From Pocillopora verrucosa (Eukaryota > Cnidaria > Anthozoa > Scleractinia > Pocilloporidae): DNA of 64,000 nt. A program made the position numbers and the translations under genes. Below the pieces are notes generated by a model. That model had not been told where the DNA came from. It saw nothing but the letters and a program-made list of their open reading frames with translations, and ran no database searches. The number at the start of each line of letters is the position of its first letter. The first letter of the stretch is position 1. Shown piece after piece: positions 46,601-57,261 of this stretch. The stretch spans positions 15,367,340 through 15,431,339 of the forward strand of contig NC_089323.1 in assembly GCF_036669915.1 (NCBI RefSeq), read 5' to 3'.

Positions 46601-49069
46601 ATTAGCTTTAGAAGATGCTAATTGAATGTACAACAGTAAAGAGTTGAAAGAGAGAAGACAAAACCAACAGAGACAAATGTGAAAAAAAGCCTAGAACTGT
46701 ACAACCTTATTGAAAGGAAACAAGTTGGCTGAATGGATGTAGTGTGAGAAGAAAATTAGAAATTTCAAACATTCTTGTACTGATAACTTTCCCATTTCAG
46801 TACTGTTGTGTATAACACTGTGGTCTAGAATTTAACAAACTCCAAGCAAGATCCTCTTTTCAAACTTTATCTGTTGTTTGGGTGAAAACATGTCACATAA
46901 ACAAAAACAGTGATTAGAAAAGTTTTTTATTCAATTCATGCAATCATTTTTTGCTGATTACTTTTGACTGGTACAATAAACAAAGCTTGGAAAGAGAGAA
47001 TGTCTGTACTGTTATCTTAGTATACAGAAAGAAATAGGTTAGTTATATAAGTTGTTTGGTATTTAAAATTAAACATTTATCAATTAACAACTGCATTGCT
47101 AAGTGGAGGTTGGGTGCCTGGAACATCCAGGAGCTGCCACTTGTTACAGCAAACAACTTCTTGCTCACAGCACACATAAAAACGCCTCAAAGGAAGAGCC
47201 CATGGAATTCCAATGCATGCTCATATGCAAAAAAACCCACTGACTACTTGAGAACACTAATGCTCTTTGTTGTTAACTCAGTTAAATTGCATGTACTGCA
47301 TTGAAATAGCATCTTACCTTAATTTATTCCTTTGTGAAACTATTTTTTGTAGTCTCTGTTTTACCATTTGAACCTCTTTCCCTAGCAAGTCAACCTCATT
47401 TCTGCCAATACAAAATGCAAAATGCCACAATTAATAATTGTGACAATATGTTGCTGAAAGCACCCCTTGGGCAGTATGAAGCCAATCCTGTGTTCTGATT
47501 GGCTACCCAAGAGAGCCAGATGGGGTCATCTTTCTCCCTTACAATTGCTCACTTTGATCCTGTGCAGCAAAAAAACTTGTAACCAAACTTGGTTGGTCAA
47601 GATGGCTGGATATCAGCCTCATAACTTCCTGTGCATCTTTATGGACCCCAATTTTGTCTCAGTCCTTAAAAATGCAAAAAAAAGAACCCTGCCAATATCC
47701 AGCCATCTTGACCTCAGATTTGGTTAATAACATATAGGACATGTAATCCATATAATATGTTACTAGCATAAGCAACTCTCAATGAAACATCAAAAGAAAA
47801 TCAAGCATGCTTAACATATGATTAAATCAAAACATAGTAATAGTAATAATACAACAGTGCTGGCAAATGGATTGGGGATGTACACTTTACCTCAATGTTT
47901 CACCAGAAAACTCTTCTTCCTCATGCATCAATATTGACAAAGTCTTTTCAACTTGATCACTCTAAAAAAATATAAACTGTGTGAACTACTTAACAAAATA
48001 CCCATGGTGAGTATGTAGTTTTCTATTCTGTTTTGGAGTGACAGTAAAGACTATGGTAATACGTTCATCCCCTTAGTTGCATTGATTCCTTTGGAGCTAT
48101 ATGGAGGCTATCTTACCAACAGCTGTACAAGCTTTTACATGTATGAGTAGATAGTGGAAAACAACCAACCTCAAGAATATGTGCACCAGATGACTGCAGT
48201 TCATCAAATCTGCAAAATAATGGATTCAATTTAGGTACAATGCTTCTTTACCCTTTGACCTCTGAGTGGTTAGCATCTAATTCTTCCTTACAATAATATT
48301 ATCACCCTGGTATCACACCAACTAAAAAAGCTATTGATTGTTAAACAAATTCTCCTTCTCAACACTGTGGAAAAGCATGAAGAACTGTATAGTGAATATG
48401 CATGTTGGTTTTAGGGTGTGAAAGGTTAAATTAATTTATTTTCTAGAGATGAGGCTTTTACAGGGCTTTTGAGAAAAAAGCAGATGTACAGTGTAAATAA
48501 CAGATTTCTTGCAGATACACTATAGTGAAGGACAGTGTCTACTTATGTTACTTGTGCATGTAAACCTTAAGGTTGTTGTTATCTTTGTGACTGTTGTTTT
48601 CCTTTTTCCACAGGTTGATTGAGCGTTGAGTGTTTCTGGGCACAATAATAATAACAATTAAGAGGTATATGTATAGACACTCTTAATATGAATTGCGGTT
48701 GTTTCGCTAACAGCTAGTTCGCTAACGTATGAGATCGATTCGTTGAAGTCTTGGCGAAACAACCGACGAGACATTAGCTAACTGCCCTGAGACTTTAGGG
48801 AAACTACCTACATGTACAGCTGTAAGACTCGAGAGTAGCAAACTACTGTAGTCATTAGCGAAACGACTCTTAAGTCTCTATTCCTCTCACCTCTTAAGAT
48901 CTTCAAGAGATACCACATTTGACTCGTGTATATTTTCAAAAAACCATTCCAGGAATGGAATGATTGATTCGCAATCGAACAGCCATTCCAAACTGTCTCC
49001 TTCAAATTGATTTGCCTTAGGATAGCCGATGCGAGACAACGCACTAAGTACCTTAGCTCCCTGATTCAT
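40606..49069 (-). CDS. HAUS3: HAUS3, HAUS augmin-like complex subunit 3 (616 aa, 16 exons)
   Basis: Augmin subunit needed for microtubule-dependent microtubule nucleation in the spindle. Exons in transcript order: 48891-49069, 48170-48209, 47891-47961, 47318-47401, 46396-46507, 46145-46214, 45851-45963, 45342-45426, 44891-44948, 44238-44372, 43242-43425, 42795-42947, 41903-42156, 41223-41304, 40853-40948, 40606-40740 (TGA). All phases agree and total 1851 nt; vertebrate HAUS3 is about 600 aa. Diagnostic stretches are LSRIGYPKANQFEGDSLEWL near the N-terminus, ELTAYTRKQFFEGI, ILKGDYELKIARQDYFTSKQ, and the C-terminal MERELFIYFFTDPPRL. An in-frame Met at 49090 would add seven residues; the Met at 49069 gives the family spacing to IGYPK. 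Intron 12 looks U12-type. Large introns hold MITEs and a GTCA minisatellite. Confidence 0.95.
42157..42794 (-). other. Probable U12-type intron in HAUS3
   Basis: Minus-strand donor GTATCCTGT follows Ala-Arg-Phe in phase 0. Near the 3' end is TACCTTAAC, one mismatch from the U12 branch consensus TTCCTTAAC, about 12 nt before the AAAG acceptor. The intron also contains a GACGAAGGGC-family MITE fragment at 42540-42610. Confidence 0.8.
43025..43125. mobile_element. GACGAAGGGC-family MITE fragment, HAUS3 intron 11
   Basis: CTGACGAAGGGCTAACACTC, AAACGTCAGCTTTTTTACCC and AACGTTTTCAGCTCAG in the family order; it ends near CTAAATTACC. Confidence 0.7.
43540..44020. repeat. CAGT-core minisatellite and MITE in a HAUS3 intron
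   Basis: Imperfect CAGTCAGTC arrays at 43545-43710 and 43900-44020 flank a GACGAAGGGC-family MITE at 43734-43880 (GGTAAGTTTCTAAAGAGAC, TTTATCAACTGAGTTGATAA). The final run at 43986-44016 is a perfect (CAGT)n. It has the same core as the array in the EF-hand gene. Confidence 0.85.
44493..44632. repeat. Foldback element, second copy of the 6320-6471 family
   Basis: Runs from GGGATCAGTATCAGTATC to GATACTGATATTGATCCCC, with internal CTGCCCACCTACCCCTCCC and its complement. Intronic in HAUS3. Confidence 0.75.
44661..44873. mobile_element. TTAA-type MITE, ACACCCTAA subfamily, HAUS3 intron
   Basis: Left end TTAACCCTTTAACCCCTAAC, right end TTGGGTGTAAAGGGTTGAA. Internal CACCAACTAAAGAAGCTCTT and ATGGAGAATATGCATACTG match the copies at 5805 and 10366. 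Confidence 0.6.
48248..48430. mobile_element. TTAA-type MITE, ACACCCTAA subfamily, HAUS3 intron 1
   Basis: A shorter, degraded copy with ACCCTTTGACCTCTGAG, GATTGTTAAACAAATTCTCC and TAGGGTGTGAAAGGTTAAA in order. Confidence 0.5.
48690..48880. repeat. Dispersed repeat with GTTTCGCTAACG words, HAUS3 intron 1
   Basis: GGTTGTTTCGCTAACAGC and ATTAGCGAAACGACTC are approximate inverted ends. The same words (GTTTCGCCAACGTCTCAG) occur at 60835-61110 in the PHF24-like gene. No coding capacity. Confidence 0.5.
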
Positions 49070-49390
49070 TCTATCGTATGTATTCCTCACATGGAAACTG
49101 ATTTAAAATATTCGGTTCCTACTCTCTCTCCATACATATGTCTAAAAGAGATTGGATACCGAATATAATGACCAGCGAAAGCAAGAAGAGAGAATTACGT
49201 GTGCACCATTTTGGTTTTCCCGCGTAGAACCATCGCGCATGACATAGAAGAGCTGTCGTTACCAATACCAATCAATCGAAGCTGTTGAAGAGGAAGGAGG
49301 AGTACTAGGAACGAGTCTCCCTTTCTAGTACTCCTCGGTTGTTCTTTTATCAGGTAAGCGCCTGTAAGATTTCTTTCTCGAGTTCCCAAC
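49070..49390. promoter_or_regulatory. Divergent HAUS3/TTC4 promoter region
   Basis: Only about 320 bases separate the HAUS3 start (49069, minus) from the TTC4 start (49391, plus), so both transcription starts must lie here unless unseen UTR introns exist. Contains ATTTTGGTTTTCCCGCG and ATCGCGCATGAC. There is no clear TATA box, consistent with a housekeeping bidirectional promoter. Confidence 0.65.
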
Positions 49391-52300
49391 ATGGCAGACA
49401 AAACAGTAACAGCGACAAAGAAGACAGCCGCTGAACTCGACGAGGAAATCGATGAATTCATGAAAGAGAGGTCCAGTGGTAAAAAGCGTGTCATCACTTT
49501 CACAGAAGAAAATTGGGAAGAGGTATGATTGTTGATATGCATGAAAACATGCCGAACTAACTCACACGTGTTCACTCAGCTCGGTATTGTGTACCGATGG
49601 TTTTCTACGAGCGAATCATGGAAATCGAGGAACCAAAGATAACATGCAAGTTTGATTTTTTGTGATATCAGGCAGATACTCTCAGAAATGAACGCTCTCT
49701 GGCTCTGGAAACTATTCCTCCAGAGTCGGAGATCAATCCTCGTCGGGCATGAATGTCCGATACACATGTAGTGGTCAGCTGTTAGCCAGCCGCAGGTTGG
49801 AGTGGTGGGGAAGACATCAGCAAACATATTAGTGACATCATCAGATGATACAAGAAAATCAATCACGTTTCTTTTAACCGTTCCACTCCCAAGATCAGAT
49901 TGGAATTTTTCCCCACTGACTGCTGTACATTTCATTGTTACACGTACAGTAATTAGGCAGGAGAATTTGGTCTTATTCCAAAGTAATGCCTTAGAGCTGA
50001 TAAGCTTGTCTGTTCTTGTAACCAGTTAACAAGATAACTTATTAGAATTGTAAGGAGAAGTTACATTTTGATCACTTGTGGGAGTCAAAGTGTTAACCTT
50101 TTCAGTCTCAGGAATGACCCACAAGGAATTTCTCCTTGCAATGTCAGTACAGTTTCAGACAAAAAGATTGCGAGAAGACAGAATAATGAGAGTGAAGAAA
50201 TTTCACATCAATTTATTTTCAAAACCAAAATTGTAGACAGTGTACGGGAGATGATGCAGTCCCCAAAGCTTTCTCAAATATTGTGAGACTCACTCTCTGT
50301 CTTGTTTTAGGAATTTGAGAAAACACCTGCTTTTATGACAAAAACTCCTACACAGGAAGAAATAGATAACAACCCAGCCTTAGCAGCCCTTCAAGCTATG
50401 AAATATGAAGACGAAGACCCTGTAGGTAAGCATGAAGTATTTATTAAATAATGATGTACTTGGAAAAATCATGTGCGTCTGAATGGTGAAAAATGAGGGC
50501 AATTTTCATGTAATTTGAGTGCAAAATTGTAACACAAGTATAAAGTTGTAACATTGGTGCAAATTACAAGTAGCACACATATTGCAAAAATTTAGTCCGT
50601 CTTGACTTTCTGTGATTCATTTTTCATGTAAATTATTAACAATTAGCAACATGATTTTTGTGCAATTTGGTGTAAAAATTAATAAGCACTTAAATTTTTC
50701 AAAGACTACCTAATGCATTTGCCTTACACGTTCATGTAATTTTGTTGTCTTTGAAAAATTACTTGATTGTACTTATTAAAACCAAATTGCACTGGTAATC
50801 ATGTTGTTACCTATATGAATTAGGTATAAAAAAAGGAAACCTAAAATTTGACAAAATTATTTTAATGTAAGTTTTTTCTTGACCATGTAGCAATGTTCAA
50901 GCAGAATCATGCTAAGAAGAAAGAGAGATATGAACCTCCTGGGGCATACTGTATGATTTAGCACTTGGTTCTGAGAGCTGAAAAATTATCAGGAATGTAT
51001 TTTAAAAACAGTGAAAATAATTAATGATCTTAAGAGTTAGCCCTTTAACTCCCATGAATGACCAAGAGAGAATTTCTCCCCACATTATCAAGCAGACAAG
51101 TGATGAGGTTACAGAAATATATGAATTAGGGGATTATTATTTCATTGATAAAATACCAAATTCTCCAAACAAACATTATAAAAATTGTATGGTAGACAGT
51201 AAGGAGAATTACTAATTGAGATCTTGGGAGTTAAAGGGTATTAGTTCAAGAGTGCATGACACAGAGTTAATATAAGCTTTATTTACAGCAAGAGCAGAAG
51301 CATACAAAGAAGATGGTAACTATGAGTACAACAGAAAAAAATTCAAGGAAGCGATTGCTGCATATACTGAGGGAATCAAGGTGAAATGTGATGATGCTCA
51401 TCTCAATGCCATCCTCTACACAAACAGAGCAACAGCACAAATATGTCTGGGTTAGTATTGATATGCCTACAATTGTTGCCAGCAAATTGAAACAGACCTT
51501 TTGCTAATGGTACTAGATGTAACATTTTGTGCAGGGAATTTCAAATACCTGTCTTTAATTGGAAACTGTTGGAATTAAAGTCTCTTATATCTGGCCAGTG
51601 AATAAATTGCTCTCCATTGTTGTTTTTTTTTGGTCAACACTTATTTATCAAATAGCAATATTACAGTTGGATAGCATACATTGCACAAGAGGGCCCTAAT
51701 GAAATCCTATCAGCAGCAAAATTTTATGTTTGAACACTGAGTTAAATGGAGACTCGCTAATTGAAGAAGAAAAGAGGCTTTCTAAAGACAATAACATTTA
51801 TTTGTTGATTAAAAATGACTATAATAGTAATTAGAATATACAAAAGCAGTGAATAGAGTTGATGGCATGCGCTGATTAGTTACTCAAACTCTGAATATCC
51901 TTTGCTATTTACCTTGGCAAGCAAAGGGTGTTGATTTCCACTAGAAAATATTGTAATTGTTGCAGGAATGAATTAGTTAAAGTCATCTTTTTGTACTCAA
52001 TTATCTCACACTGTTTTAGTATTATACTAAAACAACCATTCACCTCAGTGTTGATGGCCAGTGGTAGATATTTAACTCACTGCTTTGCGGCTTTGTAAGT
52101 ATTCACCACTAACCACCACTACTTTGGTGAATAGTTGTTAATAATAATAATAATAATAATGATAATAATAATGATGGTAATATTGATGATGATAATAATA
52201 ATGATGTTGACAACACTAACAATTGTAATGATTTATATGTAAATCATCATTTCCTTAAAAAACACATTTTGTGAGCATTGTCCATATTTCTTCATTTTGT

Positions 52301-55300
52301 AGGTTTTTTAAGCTCACTAGAACACAAGGACTCAAGGTTTTTGCAAATAAATAAGTCTAAAGAATGGATGCCACATCTCCACGTAGGATTAAAGCTGGAA
52401 TCCTTAATTTCTTTTGACAGGAAATAATCGTAGTGCCCTTAATGATGCCACAGCTGCGAGGAAGCTAGAACCAACTTACATGAAGGCTTTAATAAGGGGT
52501 AAGTACATAGGTGTACACGCACATGTAGGGGCTCTAAAATTTTTCAAACTAGTTTGATTTTTTTCCTTTATCTTGAAATAACCTTTAAACACTCAGAAGT
52601 GACTTAGATTTAACCTCTCCTTATAACATCCATACATTATCTAGCAAACAGGTAATGAAAATACTCAAACTTATTAGGTAGGAATTTTTTCTTGATCTTA
52701 AACTTAATTCTTGTAACTTATTTACAAGGAAATGTGTAGCAACTAGAAGGGAGAATTAACAATCAAATCTTACAAGGATCTGAAGGGTTAACAAAGGGAA
52801 ATAAAATTGAGTGCATGTTTAAATATTTAGTTGCTTCATTCTACAGAAACAGGTTTATTAAGCTTTGGCCAGGTAAGCCACTTGGATTTAAAACTGACAT
52901 AATGTGTCACTTACTTTGTAGGTGCCACTGCTTGTGTGGAGCTTCAAAAATTTGAGGATGCTGTAAAATGGTGTGATGAGGGATTAGCTGTATCCTTTTA
53001 CATCTTTTTAACACTTATTAGCTGCTATTTCTTTGACAGCATGCCCAAGTTTTGCATCTCATAGAGCCTGTTAGAAGGCCTTCATTATGAGCCCTTTGGC
53101 ACCAAAGGAGCCCTTGGAGCCTGCAAGAAGGCCTTCATTATCAGCCCTTTGGCACCACAGAAGCTCTTGGAGCCTGTGAGAAGGCCTTCATTAAGAGCCC
53201 TTTGGCACCATTGTGTCTTTGCCCACAGGAAAATAATGGAGGCCTTAAGCAACAGAAGCCATAAAGAGGTCTGCAAATGGTCTGGTGCTGATAATGACCA
53301 GACTGCAGAAAATCTTTTGCTTTTAAATTCCAAGTAATAATTTTTCTCTTCCTCTCCCCCTTTCATAATTGTTCTTTTTGTATTCATGCGTGGCTCGCCT
53401 GATTTCACAAATTAGCCAATCATGTCAAAGAACTCAAACTTTTACTTTGGAAAACTAATGTGGACATTTTTTGCATACTTTAAGTTTGTTTTCACAGAGT
53501 TTTAGATGGTTGTTTTTGAGCTTTCATTCATGTGAATTTGTTACTCCTTTGTTTGCAATTGTAAGAAGCTTCAGAGTTTTTATTTGAGCCAAATGTTGTG
53601 GTTCATTTAACAAGTTTAATTCATATTTCCTATGGAGTTTGGGCTCTAGCCGCTTTTTGGTAAATGGATTTTTTACACAGACCATGGAAAACCTTTCCCT
53701 GATAGCTAGACTAGTTATTACAGACTATTTGAATTCCTGATGCATCTGCTAGTACAAATATCTTTGACTTTAATAAGATTGAAGCTCAAAACCAAAGGCT
53801 TTTGGGTTTAAGGAAAAAGGCTGTTGCAGAACAGAAAAGGGTGCTGAGAGATCAACGAAAAGCAGTGTTAAAGGAAAAGAAAGAAAGATCTGAAGCAGAG
53901 GCTTTGAAATCAGCTGTTAAGGTGTCTTGTTCAACCTATTAGTGGTAGGAGATAGGATTTTTTTTGATGAGTTTGAGTGTTCTCCTTACTTGTTTGCTGG
54001 ATGATGTATCAATATTATAGGGAGAAGTTATTTGTTAATCACTTAAAGAAGTTAAGTACATGTAATGTAACTCGTTAGGAAACACCAAAGGTTTTAATTT
54101 TTAGAGAATTTGGTTGATTGATTGATTTTTTCGTTTATTCTTATCACTTGTCTGCTTGATGTTGTATTAATATTGGGAAGAGAAATTGTCTTGGTAACTT
54201 CCTAGGCCCGAGGAGTCACTTTGGAACATGAGGATGACCTGTTGAGGCCCATGACGGATGGGGGACTGGACATCAAGGTCTCTTTGGACAGTAGTGGTGT
54301 ACTTCACTGGCCAGTCATGTTTGTTTATCCTGAGTTTGAAGAGACCGACCTGATATCTTCATTTAATGAGAATGACAGGTGAGTGTTGCATAGGGTAATT
54401 TAGAATTATCAATTGAGTTGATAACGTAAATTGGCCACCGTTAAGAGCTATAAAGCTGACGTTTCCAGCGATAGCCCTTCGTCAGAGCCATTGACGAAGG
54501 GCTAACGCTCGAAAATGGGAAGAAAAATACTTCACAAAACAAAATGAATTATAAGAGCAATTTACAATCGAGTATCAAAGGCAAATATTGTCTGTGCTTT
54601 ATCTCGCTCTTTGATTGGTCTAGACATAAAACGAATACCGATCGTGGCTTGGTCATCCGCGTTTTCCCGCGCTTTTAGCCGTTTCCCTGTTTTAATTATG
54701 AGTTCTGATTGGCTAACGATGATGTTTTTCTTCGTTACAATTGGACGTACTGATTTGGTTTTGGTTTATCAACAGTCAATTGAAAACTTCTCTAATTCGC
54801 ATTTTGTTCTGGAATGATAATATGGCCTTTTTTTATCTAAATCAAGTAATCTTCTGTTTATTGAACATTTGTCAGTGTTGTTGATTACAGTGGTCGTTTC
54901 GTTTTTGTAGAATGGCAGATCATCTGTGTGCCATGTTTGACCAAGAATCTCCTCCCTGGGACAAAGAAAGGAAGTACACTCTTGCAAATATCGAGGTAAA
55001 TTTATGAGAACAGCACACCTCTTACTAACCGAGTTTGAGGTCCGAGCTGTAAGTTATGAACCGAATTTTTTCCGGTCAAAGGGTGCGTTCCTTAAATCTG
55101 AGCCAAAAAAAAAAGAAAACGAGGCTCCGTAACTTGTATAAGGATCAAGGAAACGAATTTATTTTGGTTTAAATAGAGAGGGAAGATGTCAATTCAGACA
55201 AACTTTTAAATTTAGCAGGCCGCACAGTGAAATACAGCACGTAAAATTGACCAGTCCTTGCGCCCCCATTCAGAGAGAAATTTAATATATGTATTTAGTA

Positions 55301-56120
55301 TATGCCACACTGGCTATGTGGTTAACTATGACTAGTCGGTTGTTGGGAAGTGCGCCCGCACTCCTCTTCCCCTCGGTGACGCCGTTCATTTCCGAGAAAA
55401 ACAGTTCTGCTTGCATCAGGCTTTCTGCAAAGCCTTAATTTTCCATGGAGTTACTTTGCAAAAATTGCAAGCGTGTATTTTGTGATCATACTCTAATAAC
55501 CAAACTGGTGGTAACTCTTCCCAGGTTTATTTTGAGGACTCGGCAAGAGAAAAGCTTTGTTTGGTGAAAAATAGTAGCTGCCTGAAAGATATACTATCGG
55601 ACTCGAGGTGAGTCATACAAGATGTATCATTCACGTTTGCCGGGTATCAGAGCTAAAAAACACTAGAATACTGCTAAATCTTGGCTGTACATATGTAAGA
55701 CTGTAAACGTGTCTGTAATACAGGTTAAAAAAGAGGAAAACATTTAAGTTAGCGAGCGATCCAGGAAACTTATCATAATGGATTTATCCCAGTTTCAATA
55801 CCCCATGGAAAAAATGCCTTCCCGCAATAACAAATGCAATGCCTTCGCCGCTTTTATTCATCAAGAATTTTCAAGAGAGGTTAACAGGGCTTTTTGCAAG
55901 AAGGAAGATTTTTGGATTATAGACTCTTTTTATGGAAGGCCTCTTATTTCCAAAGAGGATATTTTATCTCTCTTTTTTGGTTAATCACCTCAGTAATTTT
56001 TCTTTGGTTTTCCCGATGGTTAGGTTTGTGGTAAAACAGAGAACACCGTCGTTTATTATCCTAAGTAAAGAGTCTTCATTCCGGACAACTTTCCTCCAGC
56101 GATGTCAAGTTGAGCGATGA
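49391..56120 (+). CDS. TTC4: TTC4, tetratricopeptide repeat protein 4 (378 aa, 10 exons)
   Basis: HSP90/HSP70 co-chaperone related to yeast Cns1. Exons: 49391-49522, 50311-50425, 51289-51450, 52421-52498, 52922-52989, 53778-53921, 54206-54378, 54911-54995, 55525-55607, 56024-56120 (TGA). They total 1137 nt in one frame; human TTC4 is 387 aa. The N-terminal motif WEEEFEKTPAFMTKTP is shared with the family. The TPR domain (about residues 84-185) includes YKEDGNYEYNRKKFKEAIAA, LYTNRATAQICLGNNRSALN, ARKLEPTYMKALIRG and FEDAVKWCDEGLA. A Lys/Arg-rich coiled coil follows. The C-terminal wheel-like domain has VLHWPVMFVYPEFEETDLIS, PPWDKERKYTLANIEVYFED, and ends LQRCQVER. Intron 5 has a U12-type donor. 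A phase-compatible alternative last exon lies at 50891-50961. Confidence 0.95.
49880..50095. mobile_element. TTAA-type MITE, CTAGCTGCT subfamily, TTC4 intron 1
   Basis: Starts CCGTTCCACTCCCAAGATC and ends TGTGGGAGTCAAAGTGTTAAC. A further, reverse-like partial copy may adjoin at 50096-50290. Confidence 0.55.
50891..50961 (+). CDS. TTC4: Candidate alternative terminal exon of TTC4
   Basis: 71 nt after a good acceptor (TTTTTTCTTGACCATGTAG), in the phase required after exon 2. It would add AMFKQNHAKKKERYEPPG and five more residues, then TAG. Exon 3 uses the same phase, so the two are alternatives. The product would be about 105 aa: the N-terminal HSP-binding segment without the TPR domain. The acceptor, open frame and Lys-rich residues are seen; use of the exon is inferred. 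Confidence 0.45.
51041..51241 (-). mobile_element. TTAA-type MITE, ACTCCCA subfamily, TTC4 intron 2
   Basis: GCCCTTTAACTCCCATGAATG to ATCTTGGGAGTTAAAGGGTA, with the internal blocks GAGAGAATTTCTCCCC and ACCAAATTCTCCAAAC. Terminal inverted repeats of about 17 nt are well preserved. Confidence 0.65.
52138..52206. repeat. AAT/GAT microsatellite in TTC4 intron 3
   Basis: Imperfect (TAATAATAATGATAA) run. A similar (TAA)n microsatellite lies at 367-400 in the IFT74 region. Confidence 0.9.
52990..53777 (+). other. Probable U12-type intron in TTC4
   Basis: Donor GTATCCTTTT is a perfect U12 5' splice-site match, in phase 0 after Gly-Leu-Ala. The acceptor used (TTTAATAAG before Ile-Glu-Ala) has ACTTTAAT as a weak branch-like site, close to the AG, so the 3' side is less convincing than the donor. 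Confidence 0.6.
53066..53215. repeat. Tandem repeat, about 53-bp unit, nearly 3 copies
   Basis: Unit includes GAAGGCCTTCATTATGAGCC, then CTTTGGCACCA and GGAGCCTG, in TTC4 intron 5. Open frames on both strands across it are products of the repeat, not genes. Confidence 0.9.
54390..54520. mobile_element. GACGAAGGGC-family MITE, TTC4 intron 7
   Basis: GGGTAATTTAGAATTATCAA, GTTGATAACGTAAATTGGCC, GCTGACGTTTCCAGCG and CCCTTCGTCAGAGCC, then an inverted GACGAAGGGCTAACGCTCG. A partial foldback. Confidence 0.7.
54590..54800. repeat. Diverged copy of the CCAATCAGA/CCCGCGC dispersed repeat
   Basis: TTCCCGCGCTTTTAGCCG, GTTCTGATTGGCTAACG and TTTGGTTTTGGTTTATCAAC correspond in order to words at 16270-16860 and 38860-39090. 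Confidence 0.45.
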
Positions 56121-57261
56121 CACGTGCATTCGGTACAACGTCGGGTCTACGTCCGTAGCACCCCAAGGTACTTCGAGGAGATGCCGAAGGGTCTCCGATT
56201 CATGTTTTCGAGTGAAAGAACAATGCGGGGATTTGAGACCATTCTCCCAGTAAAATGTTGTCTTTAAACATTGTATTGACTTATTCTATGTTGGCGTGCT
56301 AATCACACGTGAAAAATATGGACAGTAACTAAACGCAATGCATTTTTTTTCATACGTTAGGATAGTAATTGTCCATAGAAAAATCTTATATACATAATGG
56401 ACTTTTCCAAAGGACCTTACTTCAAGCTGGTGACCGAAAAATTTCAATACATCATTGTAAATGAGAAGATATTGTAAATTTAATTCAATATAGATTAGAA
56501 ATGTAAAGATTTCGAAATGTTCAAACATCGTAATGAAAGGCGCGCGCGAAACTCTTTATTTTAGGCGGGAAAAACGCAACAGAAGTTAATACGATGGAAC
56601 GAGTTTTCGAAAATGAAGGTGGCAAATACAAGATTGCGACAATTTTGCAGGAGTACAAGTTTTCTCTGGACAAAGCTCAATTCTTTCCATCAATAATAAC
56701 TGTTCAGACTTACATGTAATTGCTCATAGCCTTCACAGTAAAACTTCACGAGGTATTTATTTTCTTAGCAATTCGCTGGAAACTTAAAGTCAAAATTCGT
56801 ACTCGCAGTATGTATGTATATGTATAATCTTTATTTAAGCACGAAACAATTCATCAGCAATTACATTAACTAAAACTATTTAAAAATTAAAACACTAACT
56901 AATAACTAAAAGCTGTTTTCCGTGAATGCCGTGCGTTATAGAGTGGCATTGATCTTGCGTTTAAATAACCCCAGAGACTCTGTGTTCCTTATATCACATG
57001 AAAAACACTCGTACACTTTTCATGCATGGATAACTAGAAGTGATTTCGTTTCGAAGAATAAACAAACGCAGGTGATAGCTCAATTCATTTCCATGTACGA
57101 GATGTACTAAAAATCCAATAAATACTTAAGGACAATTGTGGTTAATCACGTCTATTGTGGCGTAAAGTTAATTGCTTGTGTAAGCCGCTAATTAAAGCGT
57201 GCATGGAAAAAAGCACTCATCCGAACTTACTTATTAAGCACATGTAAGCCTAAAATGTAAA
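56121..57261. other. Intergenic region between TTC4 and the PHF24-like gene
   Basis: TTC4 3' UTR followed by AT-rich sequence. No splice-flanked coding exon or recognised element found; short open frames here are unsupported. The promoter of the PHF24-like gene should lie toward the right end. Confidence 0.5.

Noticed and set aside
53085..53408. 107-aa minus-strand open frame across the TTC4 intron
   Set aside because: Produced by the 53-bp tandem repeat; it has no introns or homologues I recognise and opposes a confirmed gene.
55778..55984. Open frame MDLSQFQYPMEK in TTC4 intron 9
   Set aside because: Sits within an intron between well-supported exons, no splice sites in phase, and no recognisable family.
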